64,000 nucleotides of DNA from Galerina marginata (Eukaryota > Basidiomycota > Agaricomycetes > Agaricales > Galerinaceae), in contig JAECYW010000006.1 in the NCBI GenBank assembly GCA_023014335.1, forward strand, positions 2,294,001-2,358,000. The letters are read 5' to 3'. Of the stretch, positions 1 to 9,648 are shown in pieces. Every line of letters starts with the position of its first letter. Position 1 is the first letter of the stretch. Made by a program: the position numbers and the translations under genes. The notes under the pieces were generated by a model. That model saw only the letters and a program-made list of their open reading frames with translations, made no database searches and had not been told where the DNA came from.

Positions 1-883
1 AGTCAAGCGTGACTTCAAGTTTAAATATTGAGGTAAGAGTTCTGAATCGCTTCAATTGTAACTTTATCCATAAATTAGTGGCCTAAACTAGAGATATATC
101 TCCCTCGGAAAAAGAATTGTCGATGACTGGCAAAGGCACAAATTTTGTGAGCAAGGGAAACGCCAGATAGATTTGTCCTATGATTATAATTATAAATAAT
201 TGGCTCAAGCTCCAATTTTCTGGAGGCACGAGTAATGCACATTCTGACTACCTTGTATCGGGAACGACGAGTGAGGATCTTCAATAGAAAGGGAACAAAG
301 ATCCGAAGGCTTTTATCCGTGAAGTCAATTTAGGAGTTCCGAATCTCAGATGTTGGGCAGAAGCCATAGAAAATTGACAGTAATGTTGGATGAGGGAGAA
401 GAAACGAGAAAAGCAAAGCAACAGCTTGTGCCATCACCAGGAGCGACTCAGATATGATAGTACTGAGGGCCGATCGAAAACTGACTCGGAGCTGGTCAAC
501 GATCGCCGCATCGAGAAGAATTTACTTACAGCCTGAGCCAATGGGGTCAACTGCGCTCAACTGGTTAATGTTGGGAGTAGTAAGATCAAGCTACGGAGAC
601 TTCCCTATTTATACACAATGGCACTTCCCCTTTCCTCCTCAGAATATGCCCCGCAAAAATTGGCCTGTGGGGATGCCCACTGCACCTAAATAAAAGGACT
701 CCCCCACCCTCAGAGATCTTGGTAAAATTAAGATACTCTGTTGTGATGCTCCGAATTTTCAGGTCAATTTACATGAATATTATGATATTGCAAAAGTACT
801 GTGGTCGATTGAAGGACGGACGCCCTCATGTACAAAGAGATGCAAACTAGTTGCGAGCGCAGCGAGCAATCTTTGGCTAAGGG
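1..883. other. No recognisable gene
   Basis: Only short open frames with no family signal are seen. The segment is the flank of the retrotransposon, whose outer end begins at 884. No terminal repeat or RNA gene was recognised here. Confidence 0.6.
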
Positions 884-1015
884 CCAATGACGGTTTGAGG
901 AAGAGATCGCACAAACAAGATAGGAAATGAGAGAGGATCTTTGGGCGACGCTTAGGTCAGCCCTAAAGAATCCTCCTCCAAATTTTTATTTCGACGGATT
1001 AAGAGAGGTACAGCT
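884..1015 (-). repeat. Split direct repeat B, copy 2 (outer 3' end of the element)
   Basis: These 132 bp match 2508-2639 base for base as read. The copy lies 162 bp beyond the stop of the proline-rich ORF and forms the outer edge of the element. Confidence 0.9.
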
Positions 1016-1176
1016 GAGTCGGTAGTACGGTACAAATACAACGAAGTGAAATCGTGTGCCACAAAAGGAGGAGCAAAGCACCTCGTGGCTTTTGGAGAGG
1101 ATGAAAGAAAAGGCAGTGAAAGGAGTACAAAGAAGAGAAAGGAGACCGGAGAAAATAGGAAAGGAAGTTTAGGAAA

Positions 1177-2133
1177 CTAGTTGTCGACCCACGGAACACC
1201 CATGTAACGGTAAACTCGTTTCCCAGCACGAAGGAGACGCTTGTCGGTCTGGATCTTGCGGCGGATACGCTCACGGAGGATACGGTTATCGCAAGCGTTC
1301 ATTTTGGCTCGGAGATGACAGAGGTGGCGCATACCCATATCACTGATGAAGTGGGAGCCAAGACGAGAGGCGCGAGGGGGAATGAACGGATCAGAGTGAG
1401 AGTGTGATGGGCTTGGGCAGGTGGAAGGTGGGTTGGGGCTGCTCGAAGTACTGGAGGTTTGGAAAATAGGTGTAGGCTGTGGTGTAGGTGGTTTTCCGTG
1501 GTGGGACTCTCCAGGATGGAAAGGGGGTGCAGAAGCGTTGAGGCTGGGAGGTAAGTTGGTGGGAGCAAAAGGAGTGCCAAAGGGCAACTTCCGCTCAGCG
1601 AAATATCGGTCCCCACTGCGTAAAGTGTTGACAACAGGTGGGAGAGTGGGGACGACCGCCGGAGGTGGATAAAGGGCAGTCGGGAAAACGGCAAGTATTG
1701 CCAAGACGGCACGAAGGCAAGCGTCGAGAGAGGGAACCAGGTTGGTGTAAAGTGGTTGCGCAGGGCCAGCATGGCTGGGCAAGGTGAGATTCGGAATGGG
1801 GGGAATCTGCGCAGGGTTGATTGGCGAGAGGGCGGGAGCCTGAGGGGTTGGTGGAGCAAAAAGAGGCGGAATGTGAGGAGATATGAGCGGGGTGTCTGCG
1901 TGAGGAGACAGAGGGGGAAGAGGGCTCAAGGCAGGAAAGGTGTCGGGATGAGGCAAAGAGAGAGGTGGTACCGGTGGATTAGGCAGGTTAGGTCCCGCTG
2001 AAGGTGGTGTAGCAGTGTTGCCAGATGGCTGGGCAGCAATGGAGTTGTTTGTAGGCCTAGCTACGACACGACTGAAGAGAGGTCGTGGAGCGATAGGCGC
2101 GTTGGGTGGTTGGGTGGTAGTCACAAACGGCAT
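1177..2133 (-). CDS. Proline-rich ORF of unknown function inside the retrotransposon
   Basis: An uninterrupted frame runs between repeats A2 and B2. The frame is open back to a Met at 2271 inside repeat A, but the Met at 2133, 39 nt past the end of A2, mirrors the position of the gag start 33 nt past A1, so I prefer it (about 318 aa). Most of the protein is low-complexity Pro/Ser/Thr/Ala. The last 60 or so residues are different in character: strongly basic and probably helical, with RERIRRKIQTDKRLL and a Trp-containing end (MGVPWVDN). I do not recognise a domain. The basic tail could bind nucleic acid, as a gag-like or regulatory protein would, but that is inference. Sharing repeat A with gag suggests the same promoter drives both. 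Confidence 0.55.
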   Translation of the reverse strand: MPFVTTTQPPNAPIAPRPLFSRVVARPTNNSIAAQPSGNTATPPSAGPNLPNPPVPPLSLPHPDTFPALSPLPPLSPHADTPLISPHIPPLFAPPTPQAPALSPINPAQIPPIPNLTLPSHAGPAQPLYTNLVPSLDACLRAVLAILAVFPTALYPPPAVVPTLPPVVNTLRSGDRYFAERKLPFGTPFAPTNLPPSLNASAPPFHPGESHHGKPPTPQPTPIFQTSSTSSSPNPPSTCPSPSHSHSDPFIPPRASRLGSHFISDMGMRHLCHLRAKMNACDNRILRERIRRKIQTDKRLLRAGKRVYRYMGVPWVDN

Positions 2134-2171
2134 TGCGCAGTAAGTCTTGGTGGAAAGGCGAGGTGGGTGGG

Positions 2172-2457
2172 TGACTGAAAATCCTTGTGCGATTGTAAGT
2201 TGCACGAGGGAACCAAGGACTAAAGAATGCGGTTCCTCGAAGCCTCGACACCCTTTAAATCTTGGAAGCATGCTGTGGCAGTGTTCAACAATGACTCATT
2301 CCTGAGATATAGAGTCAGAAGTGAGACATAGGAAATGAATTGATCTCTGACTCGTGAAGTGCTGCCTCCGGGGGTCGGGCACCAAGACTGAGATCATTGG
2401 AGTATTCACGTTGGCGCCGAGGCCAGTGTGAACATGTTTGCAACGCTTTGCAGGTTC
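2172..2457 (-). repeat. Split direct repeat A, copy 2
   Basis: These 286 bp match 6963-7248 with no difference seen. The copy sits directly upstream of the proline-rich ORF, as A1 sits upstream of gag, so A probably carries the promoter and 5' leader. Confidence 0.9.
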
Positions 2458-2507
2458 CTCGTGCATCACCTTTCATTGGACTTGAGTAAATAAATCTTTA
2501 AACCCGA
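2458..2507. other. 50-bp spacer between B1 and A2
   Basis: This spacer separates the inner B and A repeats. Its last 27 bases (2481-2507) recur exactly at 10340-10366, outside the element. The other 23 bases have no second copy in the window. Confidence 0.7.
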
Positions 2508-2639
2508 CCAATGACGGTTTGAGGAAGAGATCGCACAAACAAGATAGGAAATGAGAGAGGATCTTTGGGCGACGCTTAGGTCAGCCCTAAAGAATCCTCC
2601 TCCAAATTTTTATTTCGACGGATTAAGAGAGGTACAGCT
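2508..2639 (-). repeat. Split direct repeat B, copy 1
   Basis: This is the inner copy of the 132-bp repeat, 112 bp beyond the recombinase stop codon. It may hold the 3' end of the element transcript. Confidence 0.9.
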
Positions 2640-2655
2640 ACTTGGAGAAATTCTC

Positions 2656-2673
2656 TTTTTTTTTTTTTTTTTT
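2656..2673. repeat. T18 homopolymer
   Basis: A run of 18 T on the plus strand (A-run on the coding strand of the element) lies between B1 and the recombinase ORF. It could mark an old polyadenylated cDNA end or be simple slippage. Confidence 0.7.
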
Positions 2674-2751
2674 AAGAAGAAAGGATTGATATGAGGAGCG
2701 AAGAAGACGGAAGAAAGAAAGGAAGAAAAGATGGGAGTGTGACGTCCCTTT

Positions 2752-3774
2752 TTAGATGTTAGCGCGTTGAGTGGAACGGGAGTAGAGGAGCGCTTGGATG
2801 AGGGCAGGGTTTTTGCGGATATAGATGAGAAAAGCGGGGGAAGACCAGCGGCCGAGGGGTTGGATCACAGATGGGGGAACACCGTGTTCGGCAAGTGAAG
2901 TGGCACCGCCAGCTCGCATGGACTGACCGCCGATTGAGGCGTTGAAGAAAGTACGGAGCCGGCGGACAAAGAAAGAGCGTGTGGGGACACGGCCTGTACT
3001 TGTCAGAAAAAGAGGGGAGGCAAGGGGGAAACGAGTGTCGCGAGAATTGAGGTAACGTTGGAAAAAGGTGAGGGGGTTGTGTTGGAATTGCTCTGCTCGA
3101 ATTATTATCCTGTTACCCTCGAAAAAGCGATCAGCTTTGTGGAAGGGAAGGAAAAATTCATAATGGGAAGGAGAAAGGCGAACGGATGCTCGCCGAATGA
3201 TCTTTCTCCAGTCCTGGATGGATTCATCATCTGGGAAGGCCATTTCGCCAAGGCGCATAAGGGCAAAGAATCCCGAAAGAAGCATGACAAGGAAAAGGAT
3301 GTCGTCATGATCCGACGAGGAACCGAGGCGATTGATGACAATCCCGAGATCATCGAGGGAAAGAGGTAATTTTCGTTGGGTTGGGCGATTACGCATTTTC
3401 ATACATCCACGAAGAGTGCGTTGTACGAGGGGGGAGGAGCGAGCTTGACGAACAGCAGGGAAAAAGGGTTCCAGCTGCTGCGAGATGCCAGAGAGGTAGG
3501 AGTTGACGGAACGGGGGAGGATATGATGGGACATGTAGACAGTATATAGGGAAAGTGTGTCATCTGTGGGTTCGACGGGGAGGTTGTGCATTCGGACAAA
3601 AGAGAGATAGGAGTTGAGAGCAGAAGAATAAGTTTTCGCGGTAGATTGATCAATTGAATGACCAAGGGCAATAGCGCGCTCATGGATCAAGCGTGCATGG
3701 GGCCAGGCCACCCGAACAGGTTGCCTGGCTGAGGAAGGTGGTGGGTTCATAGGGCGACTGCCCCCAGCGTCCAT
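2752..3774 (-). CDS. Tyrosine recombinase of the retrotransposon
   Basis: A 340-aa phage-integrase-fold recombinase expected to insert the circular DNA copy. An N-terminal SAM-like core-binding region (about residues 30-110, including STAKTYSSALNSYLSF) is followed by the catalytic part. The first catalytic Arg is in ALMRLGEM. Box II is GQSMRAGGATSLAEHG, then GRWSSPAFLIYIRKNP with the presumed nucleophile Tyr. At the usual His of H-x-x-R there is Gln (QSMR), a difference from the textbook R-H-R-Y set; I cannot tell whether it is normal for fungal copies. The start overlaps the end of RT-RNase H by 28 nt in another frame, so the ORF is probably reached by reinitiation or frameshift. Confidence 0.9.
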   Translation of the reverse strand: MDAGGSRPMNPPPSSARQPVRVAWPHARLIHERAIALGHSIDQSTAKTYSSALNSYLSFVRMHNLPVEPTDDTLSLYTVYMSHHILPRSVNSYLSGISQQLEPFFPAVRQARSSPLVQRTLRGCMKMRNRPTQRKLPLSLDDLGIVINRLGSSSDHDDILFLVMLLSGFFALMRLGEMAFPDDESIQDWRKIIRRASVRLSPSHYEFFLPFHKADRFFEGNRIIIRAEQFQHNPLTFFQRYLNSRDTRFPLASPLFLTSTGRVPTRSFFVRRLRTFFNASIGGQSMRAGGATSLAEHGVPPSVIQPLGRWSSPAFLIYIRKNPALIQALLYSRSTQRANI

Positions 3775-5627
3775 CGAGGGGGTTGGAAAGGGTGAATGGT
3801 AAGATCAGGAACAATGCTGAGAGCTGTCACAAGTTGGCATCGAGAGAGAGCATCTGCAACAACATTTTGTTCCCCTGGAATATGGAGTACACGTAGGTCG
3901 AGATCGAGATGGATGAGGATATCCACGGAAGCTTTGAGGAGGGGGTTGAAAGGGGGGGAACATTTCAAGGAGTTGAAAATTTGCACAGTGTTGAGGTTGT
4001 CGGTATAAAGAAGGATGCACTGGCCTTTGGCGCAGCGGCGGGAAATGTCCACCAGAGCGCAGTAAACACACAAAGCTTCAAAATAGAAGATGATGTCGAG
4101 GGCGGAGTCGGTGGGCGTAGGAGAATAAAAACCGAGTGAGAGAGAAGGGATCCAAAAACCTAAGCCTTCGGGGCAAGCATCGCAGAAAGCCGTCCAATCA
4201 GCATCAGTAACATCCCAGTTGGCTGCGCGAAGGAGATGGACGCCGTCGGAAGCTTCAATGTGGCGGATTGCCCAAGACAGATCTTCACGGATGGCGTTAT
4301 TGACCCAAACTTTGCGACGTGGGTCGAAGTTGCCGGAGATCTTGTGATAAAAGTTATTGAGGCACGGGCGAAGGAGAGGGAAAACATTGAAAGCCCAATT
4401 CGTCCAACCTGCGATGTGTTGCCAATGTTTCAACTGGTAACACGCGTGGGCGCCGTTGATAGGTTTCACACTCCAGGTGCGGAGGGCAGTGAGAAGATTG
4501 TCGCGGGCGTCGTTTGAAAGGGAAAGGGTTAAAGAATTAGGGTTAACGTTAATGCCGATTATGACTAAAGTTGATCCGAACAGTTGCTTGGAAGGTTTGT
4601 GGGGTATGGCGAGTTCATCCCAAAGTTGGAGGAGACGAGTTTGGTGGAATGGGAAGGGACGATTGTAAGGAGTATAAAAAAGGGTGTTGTCGGTTCGGTC
4701 AAAACCCGATGAGTCGTCGACATAAGTGGCAAGGTAGTCGAGGTCGAATTTGTGACGTGCAATCCATGCTACGAGGCTGTTGAAAGAAATGAAAATGGCG
4801 CCTGACGCTGAGCTGCCGAAAGCAAGGTTGCGGTCGATATAGCGGAGTCCGTCAACAGTGTTGACTTGCTTCAACTGCCATACAGGGTGGACAGGCATGA
4901 GACGATATGCTTCTGAAATGTCGGATTTCCACATAACAAGGTCGGAATGACCGTCGAAGGATTGGTGGAAATGAAGTAACATTTCACCGATATGGTGCAT
5001 GTTGTCCAAAGGGAATCCAGTGACGGAATCATGGTGGATCATGCTGTTGAGGGAAAAAGGGCCAGCACTGTGGTCTGTTACCATACGGAGGTCATCGGAG
5101 TGGGGTTTGGGAACAGCATGAACGGGCATAGAGTACATGCCAGGGAGGAGATCGGTGCCAAAGGGTTCGGAGAAACGACCTTTTGAAACTTCAATGTCTC
5201 TCTGTGAGCGAATAAAATCGGCTTGACGGGGATCGTGAGGAGGTGGTCTAGCGCCATCCCAGATTAGCGGATAACCGTCTAACTGTACGTCTGCCCATGG
5301 CCAGAAACCGTGACGGAGGCCATCGCAAACGGATTGGACAAACGGTTGGTTTGGGTGGTCAATGAGAAGGTTGTGGAAACGATCAACATTGATAGGTGTG
5401 ACGATGCGGAAGAGATGGGAGTGAGATCGCAAGGTTTCTTGAATGGTCGGGTGAATGAGATCGGGAAGAGGAGGAGGAGATAAAGGTGGGGCGAATTCGG
5501 ACCAATCTGCAGTGGTGAAAGGTATGCTGGAAGGGGAAGATGGCCAGATATTGTAACGAAGGTATTTAGGTCGACGGCCTAGGAGAGCTGAATAGGAATT
5601 ATGCGCGGGGGCAGGAGTCGCGGCCAT
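3747..5627 (-). CDS. Reverse transcriptase - RNase H of the retrotransposon
   Basis: A polyprotein of about 626 aa that copies the element RNA. The RT domain shows LPGMYSMPVHAVPKP and DDLRMVTDHSAG in the fingers, and the catalytic box YVDDSSGF. The RNase H domain follows, with its acidic residues in FCDACPEGLGFW, FYFEALCVYCAL and LLYTDNLNTV and a closing VVADALSR. These are the DIRS/Ngaro-type RT-RH signatures. I chose the Met at 5627 because it overlaps the end of gag by 29 nt, matching the 28-nt overlap with the recombinase. The frame itself stays open back to 6920 across gag. No methyltransferase or protease domain was seen, which fits Ngaro better than DIRS1. Confidence 0.92.
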   Translation of the reverse strand: MAATPAPAHNSYSALLGRRPKYLRYNIWPSSPSSIPFTTADWSEFAPPLSPPPLPDLIHPTIQETLRSHSHLFRIVTPINVDRFHNLLIDHPNQPFVQSVCDGLRHGFWPWADVQLDGYPLIWDGARPPPHDPRQADFIRSQRDIEVSKGRFSEPFGTDLLPGMYSMPVHAVPKPHSDDLRMVTDHSAGPFSLNSMIHHDSVTGFPLDNMHHIGEMLLHFHQSFDGHSDLVMWKSDISEAYRLMPVHPVWQLKQVNTVDGLRYIDRNLAFGSSASGAIFISFNSLVAWIARHKFDLDYLATYVDDSSGFDRTDNTLFYTPYNRPFPFHQTRLLQLWDELAIPHKPSKQLFGSTLVIIGINVNPNSLTLSLSNDARDNLLTALRTWSVKPINGAHACYQLKHWQHIAGWTNWAFNVFPLLRPCLNNFYHKISGNFDPRRKVWVNNAIREDLSWAIRHIEASDGVHLLRAANWDVTDADWTAFCDACPEGLGFWIPSLSLGFYSPTPTDSALDIIFYFEALCVYCALVDISRRCAKGQCILLYTDNLNTVQIFNSLKCSPPFNPLLKASVDILIHLDLDLRVLHIPGEQNVVADALSRCQLVTALSIVPDLTIHPFQPPRWTLGAVAL

Positions 5628-6930
5628 GGCCGCTTTTCCTGCAGTTTTTGCAGAGATGTCGATACCTGCATTCGGCGTCGTTGAAACGACATCCGGCTGG
5701 GGTGTTAAACCGATTACAGATTTCGACTTTGCCTCCACCGGATCGAGTCGCATTGCTTCGTCGTGACGTTGAGGAACCGACTGCGGACGAGTTTTCAATT
5801 CCGTCGGGCATGAGGATGGCAGAGGAGAGGCGGAGGAATTTGTGAGTATCGGTGAGGAGTGTTGTTTGTCCGCCTCCAACAATGTTGCGGACGGCAATGT
5901 CGAACATGATGACTCTAGGATGGGACGAGGAGAGTTTGGAGCAGAAAAGGCCTTCGATGTAGTCCCCGTAAGCATATAACTCTTCAGTCCGGTTGGAGAA
6001 GACGTAGGAGGTGGCTCGAGCAGTGAAGCGCCAAGCCGAGGACCAGTCTGAAGCCGTTTTGACTTGTCGCTTTGCATCAGGAACTTTAAGGCTGATTCTT
6101 GCGTCTCCAATGCGAGTCTCTGCCTCTTCATCAATTGAACAACGGTGGAGAGAGGAGATAACATGGTTGAGATCGACGGGTTCTCCTCTGAAAATATGTT
6201 CCCATTGCGATGAAGGGAAGCCGACGGGGGCACCTGGGGAAATTCTAACAAAGAACTTGACACTGGGGATGTCGTCTCTGAATTTTCGCAGAATCCTACA
6301 GGTTTCTTCGCAACTGGGGTGGCGAGTACAGGTGGAAGATGATTCTCTGTTGAACCAAGGCATATCGGATTCGGTGACTCTTCGTTTCTTGGTTGAATGT
6401 TCATCGGAGTCTTCATCGTCTTCGCCGAATTCGGATGATTCAGGGTTGACAGTCGAAACGTGGTCGAGGAATCTGTCGACGCCGTTGTTGACATCTTGGT
6501 TTGCTGGTTCTTGGATTTCACGAGGTTTTTCTTTACCTTTCCGTCCGTTTCGAGAAGTGGCAATGGAATTGATTTCGGCGAGATATAACGCGAAAGCCGC
6601 CTCCGCTTCATCACCCTCGACAAGAGAGTTTCCCTTGATGGTTCGGAGCACTTCAGCGACCGCTTCTGAGTGTGTGACGTCACCACGACGGAATCTTTCG
6701 ACTGCCAAATCGAGTTGTTTGTTGACGGATTGGAATTCGTGATCAGAGGAAGGCACGGATGATGCAATTCGGACGGGGTCGGTCGAAGATTGGGAAGCAT
6801 CCGTTGAGAGTGTGTTAGAGGATCCACTCGAGTAGTTTCCGAGTGATTCATTTCGAGAGGACGTGTGAAACGAGGGTTCGGCTGCAGGAGAATGTTCGGT
6901 CCTTGGTGCACAAGTTCCATTCTGGCTCAT
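5599..6930 (-). CDS. Gag-like nucleocapsid protein of the retrotransposon
   Basis: This 443-aa protein starts 33 nt past repeat A1. The first third is acidic and Ser-rich with a basic patch (STKKRRVTE). The middle (about residues 190-370) looks like a globular capsid-type domain. The C-terminus carries a CCCH zinc finger (C-x8-C-x6-C-x3-H) directly followed by a retroviral-type zinc knuckle C-x2-C-x4-H-x4-C. This is the expected RNA-binding end of Gag. The frame is intact and overlaps the RT start by 29 nt. Confidence 0.85.
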   Translation of the reverse strand: MSQNGTCAPRTEHSPAAEPSFHTSSRNESLGNYSSGSSNTLSTDASQSSTDPVRIASSVPSSDHEFQSVNKQLDLAVERFRRGDVTHSEAVAEVLRTIKGNSLVEGDEAEAAFALYLAEINSIATSRNGRKGKEKPREIQEPANQDVNNGVDRFLDHVSTVNPESSEFGEDDEDSDEHSTKKRRVTESDMPWFNRESSSTCTRHPSCEETCRILRKFRDDIPSVKFFVRISPGAPVGFPSSQWEHIFRGEPVDLNHVISSLHRCSIDEEAETRIGDARISLKVPDAKRQVKTASDWSSAWRFTARATSYVFSNRTEELYAYGDYIEGLFCSKLSSSHPRVIMFDIAVRNIVGGGQTTLLTDTHKFLRLSSAILMPDGIENSSAVGSSTSRRSNATRSGGGKVEICNRFNTPAGCRFNDAECRYRHLCKNCRKSGHGRDSCPRA

Positions 6931-6962
6931 TACTTAGAGGATACGATCTTAGAATGAAAATT

Positions 6963-7248
6963 TGACTGAAAATCCTTGTGCGATTGTAAGTTGCACGAGG
7001 GAACCAAGGACTAAAGAATGCGGTTCCTCGAAGCCTCGACACCCTTTAAATCTTGGAAGCATGCTGTGGCAGTGTTCAACAATGACTCATTCCTGAGATA
7101 TAGAGTCAGAAGTGAGACATAGGAAATGAATTGATCTCTGACTCGTGAAGTGCTGCCTCCGGGGGTCGGGCACCAAGACTGAGATCATTGGAGTATTCAC
7201 GTTGGCGCCGAGGCCAGTGTGAACATGTTTGCAACGCTTTGCAGGTTC
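6963..7248 (-). repeat. Split direct repeat A, copy 1 (outer 5' end of the element)
   Basis: These 286 bp are identical to 2172-2457 and form the 5' end of the element on the coding strand. After 7248 the two copies diverge at once, which fixes the boundary. Confidence 0.9.
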
Positions 7249-7484
7249 TCGGAGCAGGGTCGCGCGTGGTTTCTGCCATGTTAGATGAGATTGGTGGTAC
7301 GGCAGACAGGGGTCGACGCGGGTAGAGGCAAGATGTTGAAGCCGACTCAGATGGGAATTACTTAGGAATATGTACATGACGTCATCACGGGGCCGAAATC
7401 AAAAACGGTCAGACAATGTTGTCACTCACTCACTCTTTCGTCTTTGGTTTGGCTTCTCTTTGAAAATTGTGCATTGCTTTCAAG

Positions 7485-9648
7485 GTGAGTACTTACTTGA
7501 GAACTTAGCTGGCCCTTTGTACGTCCCAAAGCCCCTGCTCACTTTCTATACTAGTTCCTAATCCCACTCCCTGCCGCATCCTTGCATCCCTGTATGCTGA
7601 CTCTTCCTCCCAACCCGACCTGGCCCGCGATGGACCGAGAACACCCACCTCGACGAATCGACGCGCGGGCTATGTTGGCACGCCTTCACTCCCCTTCACT
7701 TCCTGTCGTCATTCGAACTTCGCGATCCTGGCCCTCGGGTTCTTCACCGCCACGCACGACTCTGCCCCGCACGCGTTAGCTCGCCATCCCAGCCGATAAC
7801 TACTTCCAAATACACCCAGGACGCCTTGCAGGCTTTTTGATAGGAACAGGTAAGCAAAACATCATATCTTCGTCATATCTTTACTCACCTTGTTTCAAGC
7901 TCGGGACTTCTGTGTTCCAACATCAACGACCAGCCTCCGCCCTCGCTCGCCCACCTACCGCCACCTCCTCGACTCCCGATTCACGAACATCGCCTCCTAT
8001 TCCTCTCAAGCCTCAGCATACTTCCATGCTTCCCAGGAGTCAATCAAATAAGCCGGAACGTAATCAGAGTACTTGCCAGAAGCTCACCACAAATCGAGCA
8101 GCAAGCTGGTGTTGTCAACCCCACTACACCTTCCGCGGCGAGTACCAAGCCCGCACATCTCTCGTGCCTCCACCAAAGTCGACAAATTCCTTCCCGCGGC
8201 GGTTCCCTGCACCCATGCCTCCGCAGTCTCATCTGTTCGCATTTGTCGGCGCGATATTGACTTGAAGGGTGTGCGAATGCCATCGACGGCGCTGTGCGGG
8301 CAGACCGAGGGGTTGAAGCTGCCATAAACATTTCAGGTGAGTATCGCTTTCTTTCAAAGCTCAAATTCGCTGACCTTGTGTATAGGACCCTTCTCCCTCT
8401 ACATGCCGATTTGTGAATCCGAGATGTCCATGATCGTGCATCCCGCTGAGGCTTCCGTCAGGTTGATAGGACGTTTAGGCAGCCTTTAAGACGAACAAGG
8501 TGGGTAATTCATCATGCCTGGTTGAATTTTTACTCACCTCTTTGTCCAGCCTACATTTAAGCTCGAGACTTTAACGTTCAATGTCAATTTTTAGCCTCCC
8601 GGCCTCGCCCGCCCGCCCACCTCTTCCTGGACTCCCAATCCGCAATCAGCACCCTCTCCACCCTCCCAGCCCCGGCGTGCTTCCACGCTGCACAAAGATT
8701 AGTCGAAAACTCTATCAGTCAAGCGAGCAACTCACCGCGAAGAGAGCAGCTAGGATGCCTCCTCAACGACACCACAAACCCCTGCCCGCGGCGGTTGGAA
8801 GCACCCGCAAAAATGCCAGTCACGCCCCCGCAGCTTCATCCGTTCTCGTCTATCAGCATGATATTGACTTGAAGGGTGCGCGAATGTCATCGACGACAAT
8901 GTGCAGGCAAACCAAGGGGTAGAGGCTGCGCATCCCCCCGGCATGTAGAATGACTCCACACCATTTCGACCCTCCACAATTCCCTTCCGGAGCGGTTGGA
9001 CACACCCGCAACAAAGCCAGTTGGACTCCCCGCAGCCCCATCCGTTTACGTTCGTTGGCGCAATATCAACGAAGCGTACGAAATGTCTTCAAGGCTTCAC
9101 GCGGGACAGCAAGGTCTTAAGCTACCCTAGGTAAGCTCAATATTTGTTTTGAAGCTCAAAGACTGCTCACCCCGTATCTAGAACATTCCTCCACACACCA
9201 ACCTCGAATCCGACTCGGAGACGTCAACTTTCGTGCATTCCGCTGGCGCTGCCGTTAAGTTGATAAGATGGGTAGCCTTTCGAAGTAAATAGGTAAGTCT
9301 TCATTCATATCACTATTGAAAGTTACTCACCTTGTTTTCAGCCACCCACAAACTCGGGACTTCAACGCGCCATCGATTTTCCGTCAATGTGCACTTCTCG
9401 ACTGCCCAACTCGCAATCGCCCATACCTACATCACATGTACACCCTTGCTGCGCCAAAGTTAGCTAAAACCCGAGCAAGAAGTCGAGCAAGCGACTTACC
9501 GCGAAACAAGGTAAGTACCCCGCCCCGTCAACGCACCCCTCCTGCTCTCGCTCGCAGCACCACCTGTTGTCCCAGGGTCTCTACTATCTTCGTCATTGTC
9601 GCTGATCGTCGTTACTACCACCCCTACATTCGTTTGTTTGATTGACAG
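7485..9648 (+). repeat. Tandem array of diverged intron-exon cassettes; no clear protein
   Basis: At least seven spliceosomal-intron look-alikes occur in order: 7485-7554, 7850-7899, 8337-8385, 8500-8549, 9131-9181, 9293-9341 and a longer one 9511-9648. Each has GTRAG or similar, a CTCAC/CTGAC branch site and a TAG, CAG or AAG end. They alternate between two types. Type I is followed by an exon starting near 'ctcgggactt'; type II by an exon starting 'acattcctcc' or 'acccttctcc'. The exons are also related: 'atattgacttgaagggtg' recurs near 8250 and 8860, and a partial third copy follows near 9050. The period is about 650-790 bp. Frames break in most copies. It may be a spliced non-coding RNA or a decayed gene with repeated exons. 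Confidence 0.6.

Larger units (their letters stand above)
884..7248 (-). mobile_element. Tyrosine-recombinase retrotransposon (Ngaro/PAT-like, DIRS order) with split direct repeats
   Basis: Read on the minus strand the order is A1 (7248-6963), gag, RT-RNase H, tyrosine recombinase, B1 (2639-2508), a 50-bp spacer, A2 (2457-2172), a proline-rich ORF, and B2 (1015-884). Both A copies are 286 bp and both B copies 132 bp, and each pair reads as identical. A-ORFs-B-A-B split direct repeats plus a recombinase in place of an integrase define PAT/Ngaro-type YR retrotransposons. These are thought to move through a circular DNA copy and leave no target duplication. The three core ORFs are uninterrupted and the repeats undiverged, so the copy looks young and possibly active. 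In typical family members A2 and B2 are adjacent; here about 1.15 kb with its own ORF separates them. The alternative reading is two elements in tandem: an autonomous one (2508-7248) and a non-autonomous partner (884-2457) sharing its ends. Confidence 0.88.

Noticed and set aside
3058..3369. 103-codon frame on the plus strand inside the recombinase gene
   Set aside because: It is the antisense shadow of the recombinase ORF, which has clear family motifs.
6011..6742. 243-codon frame opposite gag
   Set aside because: No recognisable domain; open antisense frames are expected in Ser/Pro-rich coding DNA.
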